From Maritalea sp047634455 (GTDB lineage Bacteria; Pseudomonadota; Alphaproteobacteria; Rhizobiales; Devosiaceae), in contig NZ_JBLIAI010000002.1 in the NCBI RefSeq assembly GCF_047634455.1, forward strand, positions 1 to 64,000: a stretch of 64,000 nucleotides of DNA, in the 5' to 3' direction. Positions 26,364 through 33,955 of the stretch are shown in pieces. The notes beneath the pieces were generated by a model that saw only the letters and a list, made by a program, of their open reading frames with translations, was not told where the DNA came from and searched no databases. Position 1 is the stretch's first letter; each line of letters begins with the position of its first letter. A program made the translations under genes and the position numbers.

Positions 26364-26593
26364 TGGTAGTGAGCCAACCTGTAGATGTGTCTTGGATTGA
26401 TAGAGTTGTGTTTTGGAACAAGAAAGTGGTTTCCAAAAGTGCAATATCCCCAGCGCTAGATATGTTTGTTGTGAAAAACAAAGATAAGCAGGAACTGTTC
26501 TTGAAGTTTAAATACGCAGGTAACACGCAGTTCCACAAGGTAACTACAAGTGAACTTCAAACTGTGATTGATAGATTCAACTCCGTATCGTGA
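26363..26593 (+). CDS. Small unknown protein overlapping the OmpA/MotB-like stop
   Basis: A 76-residue ORF whose ATG overlaps the upstream stop (TGATG), so it would be translationally coupled. No family is recognised. Composition is hydrophilic with alternating aromatic and basic residues (WIDRVVFWNKKVV, FLKFKYAGNTQFHKV), suggesting a small beta-rich fold with a C-terminal helix. Base composition is visibly more A/T-rich than the flanking genes. It ends three bases before the duplicated OmpA tail, which marks it as part of an inserted cassette. Confidence 0.5.
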   Translation: MVVSQPVDVSWIDRVVFWNKKVVSKSAISPALDMFVVKNKDKQELFLKFKYAGNTQFHKVTTSELQTVIDRFNSVS

Positions 26594-26595
26594 AC

Positions 26596-26688
26596 GCTGG
26601 CTTTGGTGAATTCCAACCCATCGACACCGCCGACACCGACAAAGCCTATCGCCGCAACCGCCGGATCGAGTTTAAACTGACGGATTGA
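26596..26688 (+). pseudogene. Orphan copy of the OmpA/MotB-like 3' end
   Basis: These 93 bases encode the same last 30 residues and stop codon as 26271-26363. Thirteen bases differ; 27 of 30 residues are identical and most changes are in third positions, so this is a diverged homologous end and not a fresh duplication. It lacks any start or upstream domain. The junction TTGATGG after the stop is the same in both copies. Confidence 0.8.
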
Positions 26689-26726
26689 TGGCAGCAATTT
26701 TAGCTCTCAGATTTGAGGAAAAATAT

Positions 26727-26954
26727 ATGAAAAAATGGGAAATCAAAGAATACGACGGCCTAGATATCAAAGCGACTTACATTGCAGAGGACCTCAGTGT
26801 CGAACAAATTAGCAGTGTTATGCAAATGTTGATCGCACGCTACTTGTCGGCTTCTGAGATCATAGATCAGCCACGCCTATATGAGATTCGAAAAGATGGA
26901 GGCACTCTATCCTGCGGAGAAAACCCGCATGTGGTCGCAAGAAAAGTTTCCTAA
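26727..26954 (+). CDS. Small unknown protein downstream of the duplicated 3' end
   Basis: A 75-residue ORF with a good ribosome-binding site (TGAGGA, eight bases before ATG). A coupled start at 26688 (TGATG) would add 13 residues. No family recognised; it reads as a beta strand pair (KKWEIKEYDGLDIKATYIAE), an amphipathic helix (VEQISSVMQMLIARYL) and a final strand (PRLYEIRKDGG). A/T-rich like the 76-residue ORF. It occupies the same position relative to the second OmpA tail as that ORF does to the first. Confidence 0.5.
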   Translation: MKKWEIKEYDGLDIKATYIAEDLSVEQISSVMQMLIARYLSASEIIDQPRLYEIRKDGGTLSCGENPHVVARKVS

Positions 26955-28017
26955 TTAAGAATTATCACTGGAAACGACATTACCGCATTAGCACAGCCAC
27001 AATGGCATGCAACCGCCGGAGTGGTTGCCGCATTGCAGCGGGAAACCGGATCAAGTCCGGTATGGTGCGGAAAACAATTCGTCCATGGTTCAGACCGCCA
27101 AAGCATTTGACCCCGGCTCAGCCTGCGTGGCGCGAACGCCACTTAGCTGTCCGGGGGTGCCACTGGGGTTTGGGTAAGTTTTGAGAAGAACATCCAGCAC
27201 CGTCCCGGACCTGATCCGGGATCAGCTTTTAAAAGCCCCCCACCCTTAATCCCTCCCCGCCAGGGGGAGGGAAATGGTTCTTGCGCGTCGCCAAACGGTG
27301 CCCAATTCCTGCGCCATACTCCACCGTCACCCCCCGGCTTGCCCCGAGGGTCCAGTAAGGAGCGAACCACAAATTCTAGCGCTTTTTGAACTTTGACAGT
27401 CAGACCTTGATCACCATTCTGACGGGGAGAACGGACGTGTGGTATGGCAAGGTCTGGTCTCCCTCCCCCTGGTGGGGAGGGAAATGGGTCTTGCCTGTCG
27501 CCAAACGATGCCCAATTCATGCGCCATACTCCACCGTCATCCCCCAACTTGACCCGGGGATCCAGTAAGGAGCAAACCACAAATTCTAGCGCTTTTTGAA
27601 CTTTGACAGTCAGACCTTGATCACCGTTCTGACGGGGAGAACGGACGTGTGGTATGGCAAGGTCTAGTCTCCCTCCCCCTTGTGGGGAGGGATTAAGGGT
27701 GGGGGGCTTAGGCACTCCTCACCGCTGAGCGCTGTCGATATGTGACCCGGCTCAGCCTGCGTGGCGCGAACGCCACTTAGTTTTCCGGGGAAGCCCAGCG
27801 GGAGGCTTCGTCGCGCAATGTACGGGGAGCATTCGGCGCACAACTTATGCAGGTGGCATCCCCGGACAAACAAGCAAAGCTTGAGCCAATCCGGGGGCAC
27901 GCTTGCGGTTAAATGGTGAACACTGGCTGCAATTCGCCAGCAATCGCCCCATCGCAAATATGGACGAACGGCACTCTGCATGTCTAGCTCATCGGGCGAG
28001 ACGTGTCGCCTGCGCAC
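26955..28017. repeat. Gene-free mosaic repeat island 3
   Basis: No credible gene. Contents: the GTGGCGCGAACGCCAC hairpin element twice (about 27116-27160 and 27747-27790), a CCCGGACCTGATCCGGG block (27202-27224), C-rich elements at about 27238-27272, 27459-27483 and 27669-27707, and a 210-bp tandem duplication. A third type of block, CCCGGACAAACAAGC...TTGAGCCAATCCGGGG, lies at about 27860-27897. The long minus-strand ORF over the duplication translates to a proline/glycine-rich repeat and is rejected as coding. Confidence 0.75.
27271..27690. repeat. 210-bp tandem duplication
   Basis: 27271-27480 and 27481-27690 align base for base with an offset of exactly 210 and only about a dozen differences over the central 170 bases. 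Each unit ends in a copy of the C-rich element, and a further copy in inverse orientation precedes unit one, so the C-rich element probably served as the site of unequal recombination. Confidence 0.85.
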
Positions 28018-29859
28018 CTATTGCTGAAACTGCAATTTTGCCAATTCAGCGTAGCGACCGCCTTTTGTCACCAGCTGATCATGCGTACCTTGGTCAATAA
28101 TTTTACCATCTTCCAAAACCAAAATCCGATCAGCGTTTTTGATGGTGGCGAGGCGGTGCGCAACAACCAATGTGGTGCGCCCGACCATCAAACGTTCAAG
28201 CGCCTGCTGCACTTTGGTTTCGCTTTGCGCATCCAGCGCGCTCGTGGCTTCATCAAGCAACAAGATCGGTGCGTCCTTTAAAAGCGCACGGGCAATCGCT
28301 ACGCGCTGTTTCTGCCCGCCGGACAACATCACCCCGCGTTCGCCCACAATCGCTTCATAGCCATGCTCTAAACGCTGCACGAACTCATCCACCAACGCCA
28401 CCTTGGCAGCTTCACGCACTTCTTCGTCGGTGGCCTCGGGTTTGCCGAACCGGATATTATCAGCAATCGTACCCGAGAACATAATCGCATCCTGCTCCAC
28501 ATAGGCAAAACGTTGGCGCAATGCGGTGAAGTCTACTTCGCGCACATCAACGCCATCCACTCGAATGCCACCGCTGCTCACATCATAAAAGCGCTGCAAA
28601 AGAGAAAAGACCGTCGATTTACCCGCGCCCGATGGGCCAACCAGCGCAATGGTTTCGCCGGATTTGACATCAAAGCTAACCCCGTTCAAAACGCTCTCAT
28701 CATCACGGGTTAAATATTGGAAATGCACATTGTCAAATGCCACCGTGGCAGGGCTGGGCGTCGGTAGGTCGACAGGATTTTTAGCCGCGTCAATGCTCGG
28801 TTCTGTGCCTAAAATCTCAGTGATCCGCTCAGTCGCACCAGCCACAGTTTGTAATGTGCCTAGAATTTCTGAAATACCCGTGAGCGTGCCGGTGGCCATC
28901 ATTGCATAGATCAGGAATTGGCTGAGTTCCCCCACCGTGATCTGCCCACTAGAAACAAGCTGCGTCCCCAACCAGATCAAGCCCACAATGCCCGACGCGG
29001 TAAGGAAAATCACAAAGGCAATCATCCCGGCTCGCACCAACAGCCGCGAAACTTCTGACTGATAACTTGCTTCGGCATATTCGCCATATTCTTTATTGCG
29101 CTGGCCCTCGCGGGTGAACGCCTTGATGGTTTTGATCGCGCCAAATGTCTCAGTCGCCAAAGCGGCAAGGTCTGCAATTTTGTCCTGCTGCTTACGCGAA
29201 AGCCCACGAATATATTTCCCAAGCCACACGACAGGGAAAACCAGCACCGGGATAATCAACACAACAGCGGTGGCCAAATAAATCGAGGTGACAAACATCA
29301 TGATCACCGCGCCAGTCAGCATCACAACTGAGCGCAATACCACCGGTAGGGCGCTGTCCAACGCGCCGCGCACAATACCCACATCGGATGTGATGCGCGA
29401 AATCAGCTCGCCCGTGCGGTTGGTGTCAAAAAACACCACATCCATGTTCATCAAATGGTCAAACACCGCGCGCCGAATGTCGGTGATCACGCGCATACCG
29501 ATCACGGAGATAAAATAAAACCGCGCAGCAGATGCAACAGCCAACACACCGGCAACGGCAATGATGCCAATTGAATAAGAATTCACCACTTCAAGGTTTT
29601 GGGTGACAAAACCTTCATCGATTATCCCCCCCGCAAAATAGGGAATCGCGAGCGCTGCGAACGCAGCCACAAGCAAGAACAGCGCGGTAAAACCCAACCG
29701 ATAAGGATATTTCAGCAAAAAAGGCAACAATGCGCGCAACGGTTCTGAAGAATTTGTTTGGCTATCACGGTCCGCCGTCAGAATAATCTTATCAAGCCGC
29801 GATTTCTTTTCGTCACGCAAATTTGCGCCCTTGGCTTCTTGGCTGGACAGGTCAGACAT
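28018..29859 (-). CDS. ABC exporter, fused permease-ATPase (MsbA-like)
   Basis: A 613-residue half-transporter. About 50 cytosolic residues precede six transmembrane spans (about 50-340); the ATPase has Walker A GPSGAGKST (about 413-421), Q-loop AYVEQDAIMF, signature LSGGQKQRVAIARAL, Walker B ILLLDEATSALD and the switch His in VVAHRLAT. It would act as a homodimer, exporting a lipid or hydrophobic compound; the substrate is unknown. Faces repeat island 3 and diverges from rpmE. Confidence 0.93.
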   Translation of the reverse strand: MSDLSSQEAKGANLRDEKKSRLDKIILTADRDSQTNSSEPLRALLPFLLKYPYRLGFTALFLLVAAFAALAIPYFAGGIIDEGFVTQNLEVVNSYSIGIIAVAGVLAVASAARFYFISVIGMRVITDIRRAVFDHLMNMDVVFFDTNRTGELISRITSDVGIVRGALDSALPVVLRSVVMLTGAVIMMFVTSIYLATAVVLIIPVLVFPVVWLGKYIRGLSRKQQDKIADLAALATETFGAIKTIKAFTREGQRNKEYGEYAEASYQSEVSRLLVRAGMIAFVIFLTASGIVGLIWLGTQLVSSGQITVGELSQFLIYAMMATGTLTGISEILGTLQTVAGATERITEILGTEPSIDAAKNPVDLPTPSPATVAFDNVHFQYLTRDDESVLNGVSFDVKSGETIALVGPSGAGKSTVFSLLQRFYDVSSGGIRVDGVDVREVDFTALRQRFAYVEQDAIMFSGTIADNIRFGKPEATDEEVREAAKVALVDEFVQRLEHGYEAIVGERGVMLSGGQKQRVAIARALLKDAPILLLDEATSALDAQSETKVQQALERLMVGRTTLVVAHRLATIKNADRILVLEDGKIIDQGTHDQLVTKGGRYAELAKLQFQQ

Positions 29860-30098
29860 ATTTGATTTCCTTACGAGCGCAATTTGTCGCGCTAAAATAG
29901 GTACTCACTGCCGCGAACTCAATAGCGGGTTGGTCCAAACAGCAAGATTCATTTCATAGCACAGTTTTGCACCCTTGCAGTTTGGCAAAAGATCGGGTAA
30001 ATACCGCCCAACTGTTTTCCATGAGGTGGGCAACAAGGTGTAGGTTTACGCCTTAGCTAATGCAAATCCTCAGTTTTTGAATTGTAAGGCGCAACCAG

Positions 30099-30320
30099 AT
30101 GAAAAAAGACATTCATCCAGACTATCACATGATCAAAGTGGTCATGACAGACGGCACAGAGTTTCACACCCGTTCAACTTGGGGTTCTGAAGGCGCTTCA
30201 ATGCAGCTTGATATTGATCCCAAAACGCACCCAGCTTGGACTGGTGGCACAGGCCAATTGATGGACCGTGGCGGCCGCGTATCACGCTTTAAAGACAAAT
30301 ATAAAGGCATTTTGGGTTAA
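30099..30320 (+). CDS. rpmE: Ribosomal protein bL31
   Basis: A 73-residue large-subunit protein beginning MKKDIHPDYHMIKVVMTDG. It has no cysteine, so it is the zinc-independent form usual in alphaproteobacteria. AAGGCG precedes the ATG and a strong terminator follows. Its neighbourhood with an MsbA-like exporter and a DUF1465 gene is a common Rhizobiales arrangement. Confidence 0.96.
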   Translation: MKKDIHPDYHMIKVVMTDGTEFHTRSTWGSEGASMQLDIDPKTHPAWTGGTGQLMDRGGRVSRFKDKYKGILG

Positions 30321-30346
30321 GCAACCCGACATCGCTTTTAAAGAAT

Positions 30347-30380
30347 CAAAAAACCCGGCCATTGTGCCGGGTTTTTCTTT
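30347..30380 (+). terminator. Terminator after rpmE
   Basis: AAAAACCCGGC and GCCGGGTTTTT pair across CATTGT with T-tracts on both sides, so it can serve rpmE and the converging DUF1465 gene. Confidence 0.88.
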
Positions 30381-30404
30381 ATTCAATTATCGCACATTTT
30401 GTCT

Positions 30405-30929
30405 TTAACTGTCGGCATTACCGTCAAACGCGTTGCGCAAACGTGCCAAATGACCATTTACGGGATTGATCGAATCTTGAGCACCTTGGGCGCCGCCGCG
30501 CTCCATCGCGTCCAGCGCGTGAATGCGTTTGTTCAACGAATCTGCTTTTTCAATTATCGCGCGCATTTGCACGGGCAGTGCGTCCCACATAGGCACGTCT
30601 TTGTCCGCCATTTTGGTGTTCAAGTCGACCCGGCGTTCTTCGGACTGCGCTTGTTCCTCGGTCAATTCGCCTTCCTTAACGGCACGTTGCAGCAACAACC
30701 AACTCGCCAACTGCATCAGCCTTGTGGTCAACTGCATCGATTGCGCCGCATAGAGCAACGAGGCATCCCGCTCCAATTGTTTACTCGCCGCACGGCCATC
30801 CCCATCAAGATACGCTGCCGCATCTTCGACAAGCCTCATGCCCTCACGATAAAGCGTGTCAAACCCACCTGTGGCCACAATTCGGGGACCAATTGATTGC
30901 GCGTCGCGCGGCTGATCAGATTGTGTCAA
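30405..30929 (-). CDS. DUF1465 / RcdA-like protein
   Basis: A 174-residue helical protein of the DUF1465 family, whose Caulobacter member RcdA is an adaptor that helps deliver CtrA to ClpXP. Conserved stretches include FDTLYREGMRLVEDAA and LTTRLMQLASWLLLQRAV. The start is a TTG at 30929 with AGGTAGG upstream; no ATG exists upstream in frame. A cell-cycle role is inferred from the family, and the window also holds TrcR and GapR homologues. Confidence 0.85.
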   Translation of the reverse strand: MTQSDQPRDAQSIGPRIVATGGFDTLYREGMRLVEDAAAYLDGDGRAASKQLERDASLLYAAQSMQLTTRLMQLASWLLLQRAVKEGELTEEQAQSEERRVDLNTKMADKDVPMWDALPVQMRAIIEKADSLNKRIHALDAMERGGAQGAQDSINPVNGHLARLRNAFDGNADS

Positions 30930-31339
30930 TTGCCTACCTGCCTTAGAAATTGTTTCACGCAGTATACCTGCACTTCGTTCACATCGCCATTAACGCGATT
31001 CTACATGCAAACACTTAACAAACAAAATTTGCCAACATGATGAAAGGATTTGTTAAAATCCGCCCCAGTGACATTAACTTTTCAGTAACCGACAAGTTCA
31101 CAAAAAAAGAGCCGAAAAAATCGGCTCTCGAAAGTTAACAGGGAGGCGTCGAACAGAGAAGAAGAACCGCTCTGTCAGACCCAACAAGAATGTTGGATAA
31201 GGATAGGTTAACCCCAAAACTTTAATGCAACCTTAACCAGCAGCATTTTCTTAACCCTCACTTTTTTAACTCTATAAATTAGCGGTCTATTTTCTTTATT
31301 TTACTTTGAAAAACAAAGATTTTACACAGTCAGGTGCAA
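30930..31339. other. Intergenic region holding a small-RNA candidate
   Basis: No ORF is credible in these 410 bases. 31102-31196 is read as a minus-strand small-RNA gene (separate entry). The rest, 30930-31095 and 31200-31339, is A/T-rich with several GTTAA/TTAAC words and no recognised element. Confidence 0.5.
31102..31196 (-). ncRNA. Candidate trans-acting small RNA
   Basis: On the minus strand three hairpins follow each other: CCAACA-TTCT-TGTTGG (31196-31181), ACAGAG-N11-CTCTGT (31175-31153), and a terminator GAGCCGA-TTTTT-TCGGCTC with seven T (31127-31102). Between the last two is a single-stranded GACGCCTCCCTGTTAAC with a CCTCCC anti-Shine-Dalgarno word. A CTATCC at 31201-31206 with TTGCAT 18 bp upstream could be a rhizobial-type promoter placing the 5' end near the first hairpin. 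It could instead be the 3' end of the DUF1192 transcript. Confidence 0.45.
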
Positions 31340-31570
31340 TTACTTTCCTGCTTCGGGTTTTGACAACATAGGGAAAGCTGTTTTGAAAACGTTGTTTTGC
31401 TTCGCCCCTTTTTCTATGCCTGCCGGCCGCTGCACTTCTAGCGCTTGCTTGACCCGACGCATTTCATCGAACAGCATGACCAAGCGCTCATCTAGTTCCG
31501 CCGCAGACATGCCTTCAAGCGACATGCCGACCTGGTGCGATGTTGGTTTCAAGGTAGGTTCATCTTTCAT
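31340..31570 (-). CDS. DUF1192-family protein, divergent copy
   Basis: A 76-residue protein. The core PTSHQVGMSLEGMSAAELDERLVMLFDEMRRVKQAL matches the DUF1192 pattern (conserved G-x-L-x-x-[LM]-S-x-x-E-L-x-E-R) but the tail (NNVFKTAFPML) differs from the family's usual AADAVF ending. It lies 84 bp downstream of a more typical DUF1192 gene in the same direction. Confidence 0.7.
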   Translation of the reverse strand: MKDEPTLKPTSHQVGMSLEGMSAAELDERLVMLFDEMRRVKQALEVQRPAGIEKGAKQNNVFKTAFPMLSKPEAGK

Positions 31571-31654
31571 AATTTAGCCCCTCGCCTTTTATCGGTTTTC
31601 GCCATGATGGCAAGCTTTGCCCAACACTTGTGAATTTGCATTAAACGGGTTCAA

Positions 31655-31837
31655 TCAAATGTTAAAAACAGCGTCTGCGGCAGCCTTGCTCGATTTTTTC
31701 ACCTCAATCTCACCGCGTAATCGCAAAATCTCACTTTCCAACAATTTGATCCGTTCGTGAAGTTCATCCACCGAAATTGCCTCCAATGGCATACCCAATT
31801 CGTGAGACTTGGGCTTCACATAATCCTCATCATCCAT
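31655..31837 (-). CDS. DUF1192-family protein
   Basis: A 60-residue protein with the full family pattern: KPKSHELGMPLEAISVDELHERIKLLESEILRLRGEI followed by SSKAAADAVF. It is predicted to be a short helix pair. Function unknown. Divergent from the quinone oxidoreductase gene, the arrangement usual in Rhizobiales. Confidence 0.87.
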   Translation of the reverse strand: MDDEDYVKPKSHELGMPLEAISVDELHERIKLLESEILRLRGEIEVKKSSKAAADAVFNI

Positions 31838-31952
31838 TTAACAACTCCCCTGTTATTTTCAGCATACATGAACAAAATAATGTGTGTAGAATCACAATTT
31901 GGGCAACTCCCAATGTTAAAGAATTTTGAACATAACTGCGGAGACAAGCAAG

Positions 31953-32969
31953 ATGAGCGAACAAACCATGCGTGCGATCGCGATTGATCAACCAGGGGGT
32001 CCTGAGGTCTTAACCCCACACGATGCACCGATGCCCTATGCCTATGAAGGCGAACTGGTGATCAAAGTTCACGCAGCAGGCGTCAACCGCCCGGACATTT
32101 TGCAGCGCATGGGCGCCTATCCGCCGCCAAAAGACGCGTCCCCCCTGCCCGGTCTCGAGGTCGCTGGGGTGGTGGCGCAAGTCGGGCGCGGCGGCACCAA
32201 GTTCAAGCAAGGAGATCAGGTAATCGCTTTGTGCAATGGCGGCGGTTACGCAGAATATGTCAGCGTGCCTGCAGGTCAGGCCCTACCTTTACCCAAAGGC
32301 TGGAGCATGACCCAAGGCGCGGCGCTGCCCGAAACATTGTTCACCGTGCAACAAACCTTGATCGACAGAGCGCAATTGCGTGACGGGCAAACCGTTCTCA
32401 TTCACGGCGGTGCTGGGGGCATTGGCGCGGCAGCGATCCAAATGGCAAGACTGAAGAATTGCTTTGTCATTGCAACGGCTTCAGGGGATGAAAAGCTTGA
32501 CTATGTTCGTTCTGTTGGCGCGGACTTGGCGATCAATTATCTAACCGAAGATTTTGTTGAAAAAACCAAGATCGCCACAGATGGCCAAGGTGCAGACGTG
32601 ATCCTTGATATTATCGGGTCGGACTATGTGGACCGGAATATTCGCGCGGCAGCAATGGACGGCACAATTGTGCAATTGGCAAATCTTGGCGGACGCGAGG
32701 CGACCATTACCATGGGCTTGATCGTGGCCAAACGCCTGACGCTGTTTGGCTCCACCTTGCGCGCACAACCCAATCAAGTGAAGGCGCGGATTGCTGACAA
32801 TTTACACACGCAGGCCTGGCCTGCCCTAGAAAGCACCCAATTCATCAAACCGCGCATCACAACATTTGCGCTTGAAGAAGCATCAAAGGCCCATGCCGCA
32901 ATGGATGCAGGCGATCACTACGGCAAGATCATTCTCCAAACAGCATTCAACCAAGATGCGCACAGTTAA
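31953..32969 (+). CDS. NAD(P)H quinone oxidoreductase, PIG3 family
   Basis: A 338-residue zinc-free MDR enzyme. Start region TMRAIAIDQPGGPEVL, then HAAGVNRPDILQRMGAYPPP, PGLEVAGVV, the Rossmann loop TVLIHGGAGGIGAAAIQMARL (about 147-167) and QGADVILDIIGSDY, all typical of the PIG3/TP53I3-like group that reduces quinones with NADPH. The ATG at 31953 has GGAGA upstream; the earlier start adds nine unmatched residues. This is the core-genome MDR gene and is distinct from the three paralogues at 11-18.7 kb. Confidence 0.92.
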   Translation: MSEQTMRAIAIDQPGGPEVLTPHDAPMPYAYEGELVIKVHAAGVNRPDILQRMGAYPPPKDASPLPGLEVAGVVAQVGRGGTKFKQGDQVIALCNGGGYAEYVSVPAGQALPLPKGWSMTQGAALPETLFTVQQTLIDRAQLRDGQTVLIHGGAGGIGAAAIQMARLKNCFVIATASGDEKLDYVRSVGADLAINYLTEDFVEKTKIATDGQGADVILDIIGSDYVDRNIRAAAMDGTIVQLANLGGREATITMGLIVAKRLTLFGSTLRAQPNQVKARIADNLHTQAWPALESTQFIKPRITTFALEEASKAHAAMDAGDHYGKIILQTAFNQDAHS

Positions 32970-33090
32970 TTAATTGTGATTGCAATTTTGCCCATTCAGC
33001 GCTATACGGAGCCCAATTCCCCATCAATTTTACAAAATGAGGGGCGTGCAAGGTGACTGAAAGCCTCGCACCCGAGGAAAGAGATTTATC

Positions 33091-33825
33091 ATGGCCACAC
33101 AATTATTAATGCCAAAAGCCACAGCCGTTTGGTTGGTTGACAATACAGGTCTTACATTCGACCAGATTGCCTCATTTTGCACACTGCATCCGCTGGAAGT
33201 ACAAGGCATTGCAGACGGCGACGTGGCGGGCGGCATCAAAGGTGCAAACCCAATCCAAAACGATCAGTTGACCAAGGAAGAAATTGAAAAGGCTGAAGCT
33301 GATCCAAACTACCGCATGGTCCTGTCGAGCCCCAAAACAATCGTGCCGCAAATCAAGCGTCGTGGCCCACGCTACACGCCTGTTTCAAAGCGCCAAGAAA
33401 AACCAAACGCCATTCTTTGGCTCGTGCGCAACCACCCAGAGCTCAAAGACGCACAATTGATGCGCCTTGTGGGCACCACAAAGCCAACCATTGAATCTGT
33501 GCGTGAACGCACCCACTGGAACGCCTCAAACCAGACGCCTGCCGATCCGGTAACATTGGGTCTTTGCACACAAGTTGAACTGGACATGGAAGTGCGCAAA
33601 GCGGCGAAAAACGCACCAGCAGAAGAAATTCGCCCCGAAGATTCTGGCTTGTTGACCGCCGAAGAAGCCATGGCCACCGCAGTACCAACGCCTGTGTTCG
33701 ACCAAGGTTTCCTTGACACACAACCTTCTGTTTTGGGCGAAAATGATCCAAAAGAACCCGTATATGACATCGACAGCGTATTTTCGGGCCTTGCAAACAA
33801 AAAAAGCAACCGCGACGACGATTAG
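33091..33825 (+). CDS. trcR: Cell-cycle transcriptional regulator TrcR (DUF1013)
   Basis: A 244-residue alphaproteobacterial DUF1013 protein. The N-terminal part (LLMPKATAVWLVDNTGLTFDQIASFC) and the middle part (AILWLVRNHPELKDAQLMRLVGTTKPTIESVRERTHW) both read as HTH-like units; the C-terminus is acidic and low in conservation. Members are named TrcR after a cell-cycle regulator studied in alphaproteobacteria; I rely on that family name for function. AGGAAAG precedes the ATG. Confidence 0.9.
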   Translation: MATQLLMPKATAVWLVDNTGLTFDQIASFCTLHPLEVQGIADGDVAGGIKGANPIQNDQLTKEEIEKAEADPNYRMVLSSPKTIVPQIKRRGPRYTPVSKRQEKPNAILWLVRNHPELKDAQLMRLVGTTKPTIESVRERTHWNASNQTPADPVTLGLCTQVELDMEVRKAAKNAPAEEIRPEDSGLLTAEEAMATAVPTPVFDQGFLDTQPSVLGENDPKEPVYDIDSVFSGLANKKSNRDDD

Positions 33826-33851
33826 TTTTCGCATGGTTCTTAATTAATCGT

Positions 33852-33909
33852 AAAAGCGGATCAGCCATCATACTTCCTTAACGGAGGTAATTATGGCGGG
33901 TCCGCTTTT
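33852..33909 (+). promoter_or_regulatory. Hairpin enclosing a ribosome-binding site before the antiporter gene
   Basis: AAAAGCGGA (33852-33860) and TCCGCTTTT (33901-33909) form a perfect 9-bp stem followed by a T-rich run, so it resembles a rho-independent terminator for trcR, but with a 40-base loop. The loop carries a strong GGAGG and the ATG of a 20-codon ORF. Transcription termination and initiation of that ORF would compete for the same RNA. Confidence 0.5.
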
Positions 33910-33955
33910 TTCTTATTCTTTTCATTGGCCACAAACAGCAAAAGGCCACCCCTAA
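33893..33955 (+). CDS. 20-residue upstream ORF coupled to the antiporter gene
   Basis: ATG at 33893, five bases after ACGGAGG (33881-33887), runs 20 codons starting MAGPLFSYSFHW and ends in TAA that overlaps the antiporter start (TAATG). The ribosome-binding site is far better than that of the antiporter itself, which suggests that the antiporter is translated by coupling. The peptide resembles nothing I know. It could be a leader peptide or chance. Confidence 0.4.
   Translation: MAGPLFSYSFHWPQTAKGHP

Noticed and set aside
27143..27715. 190-codon minus-strand ORF as a real gene
   Set aside because: Its translation is two copies of the same Pro/Gly-rich block that simply follow the 210-bp tandem repeat; no ribosome-binding site or family.
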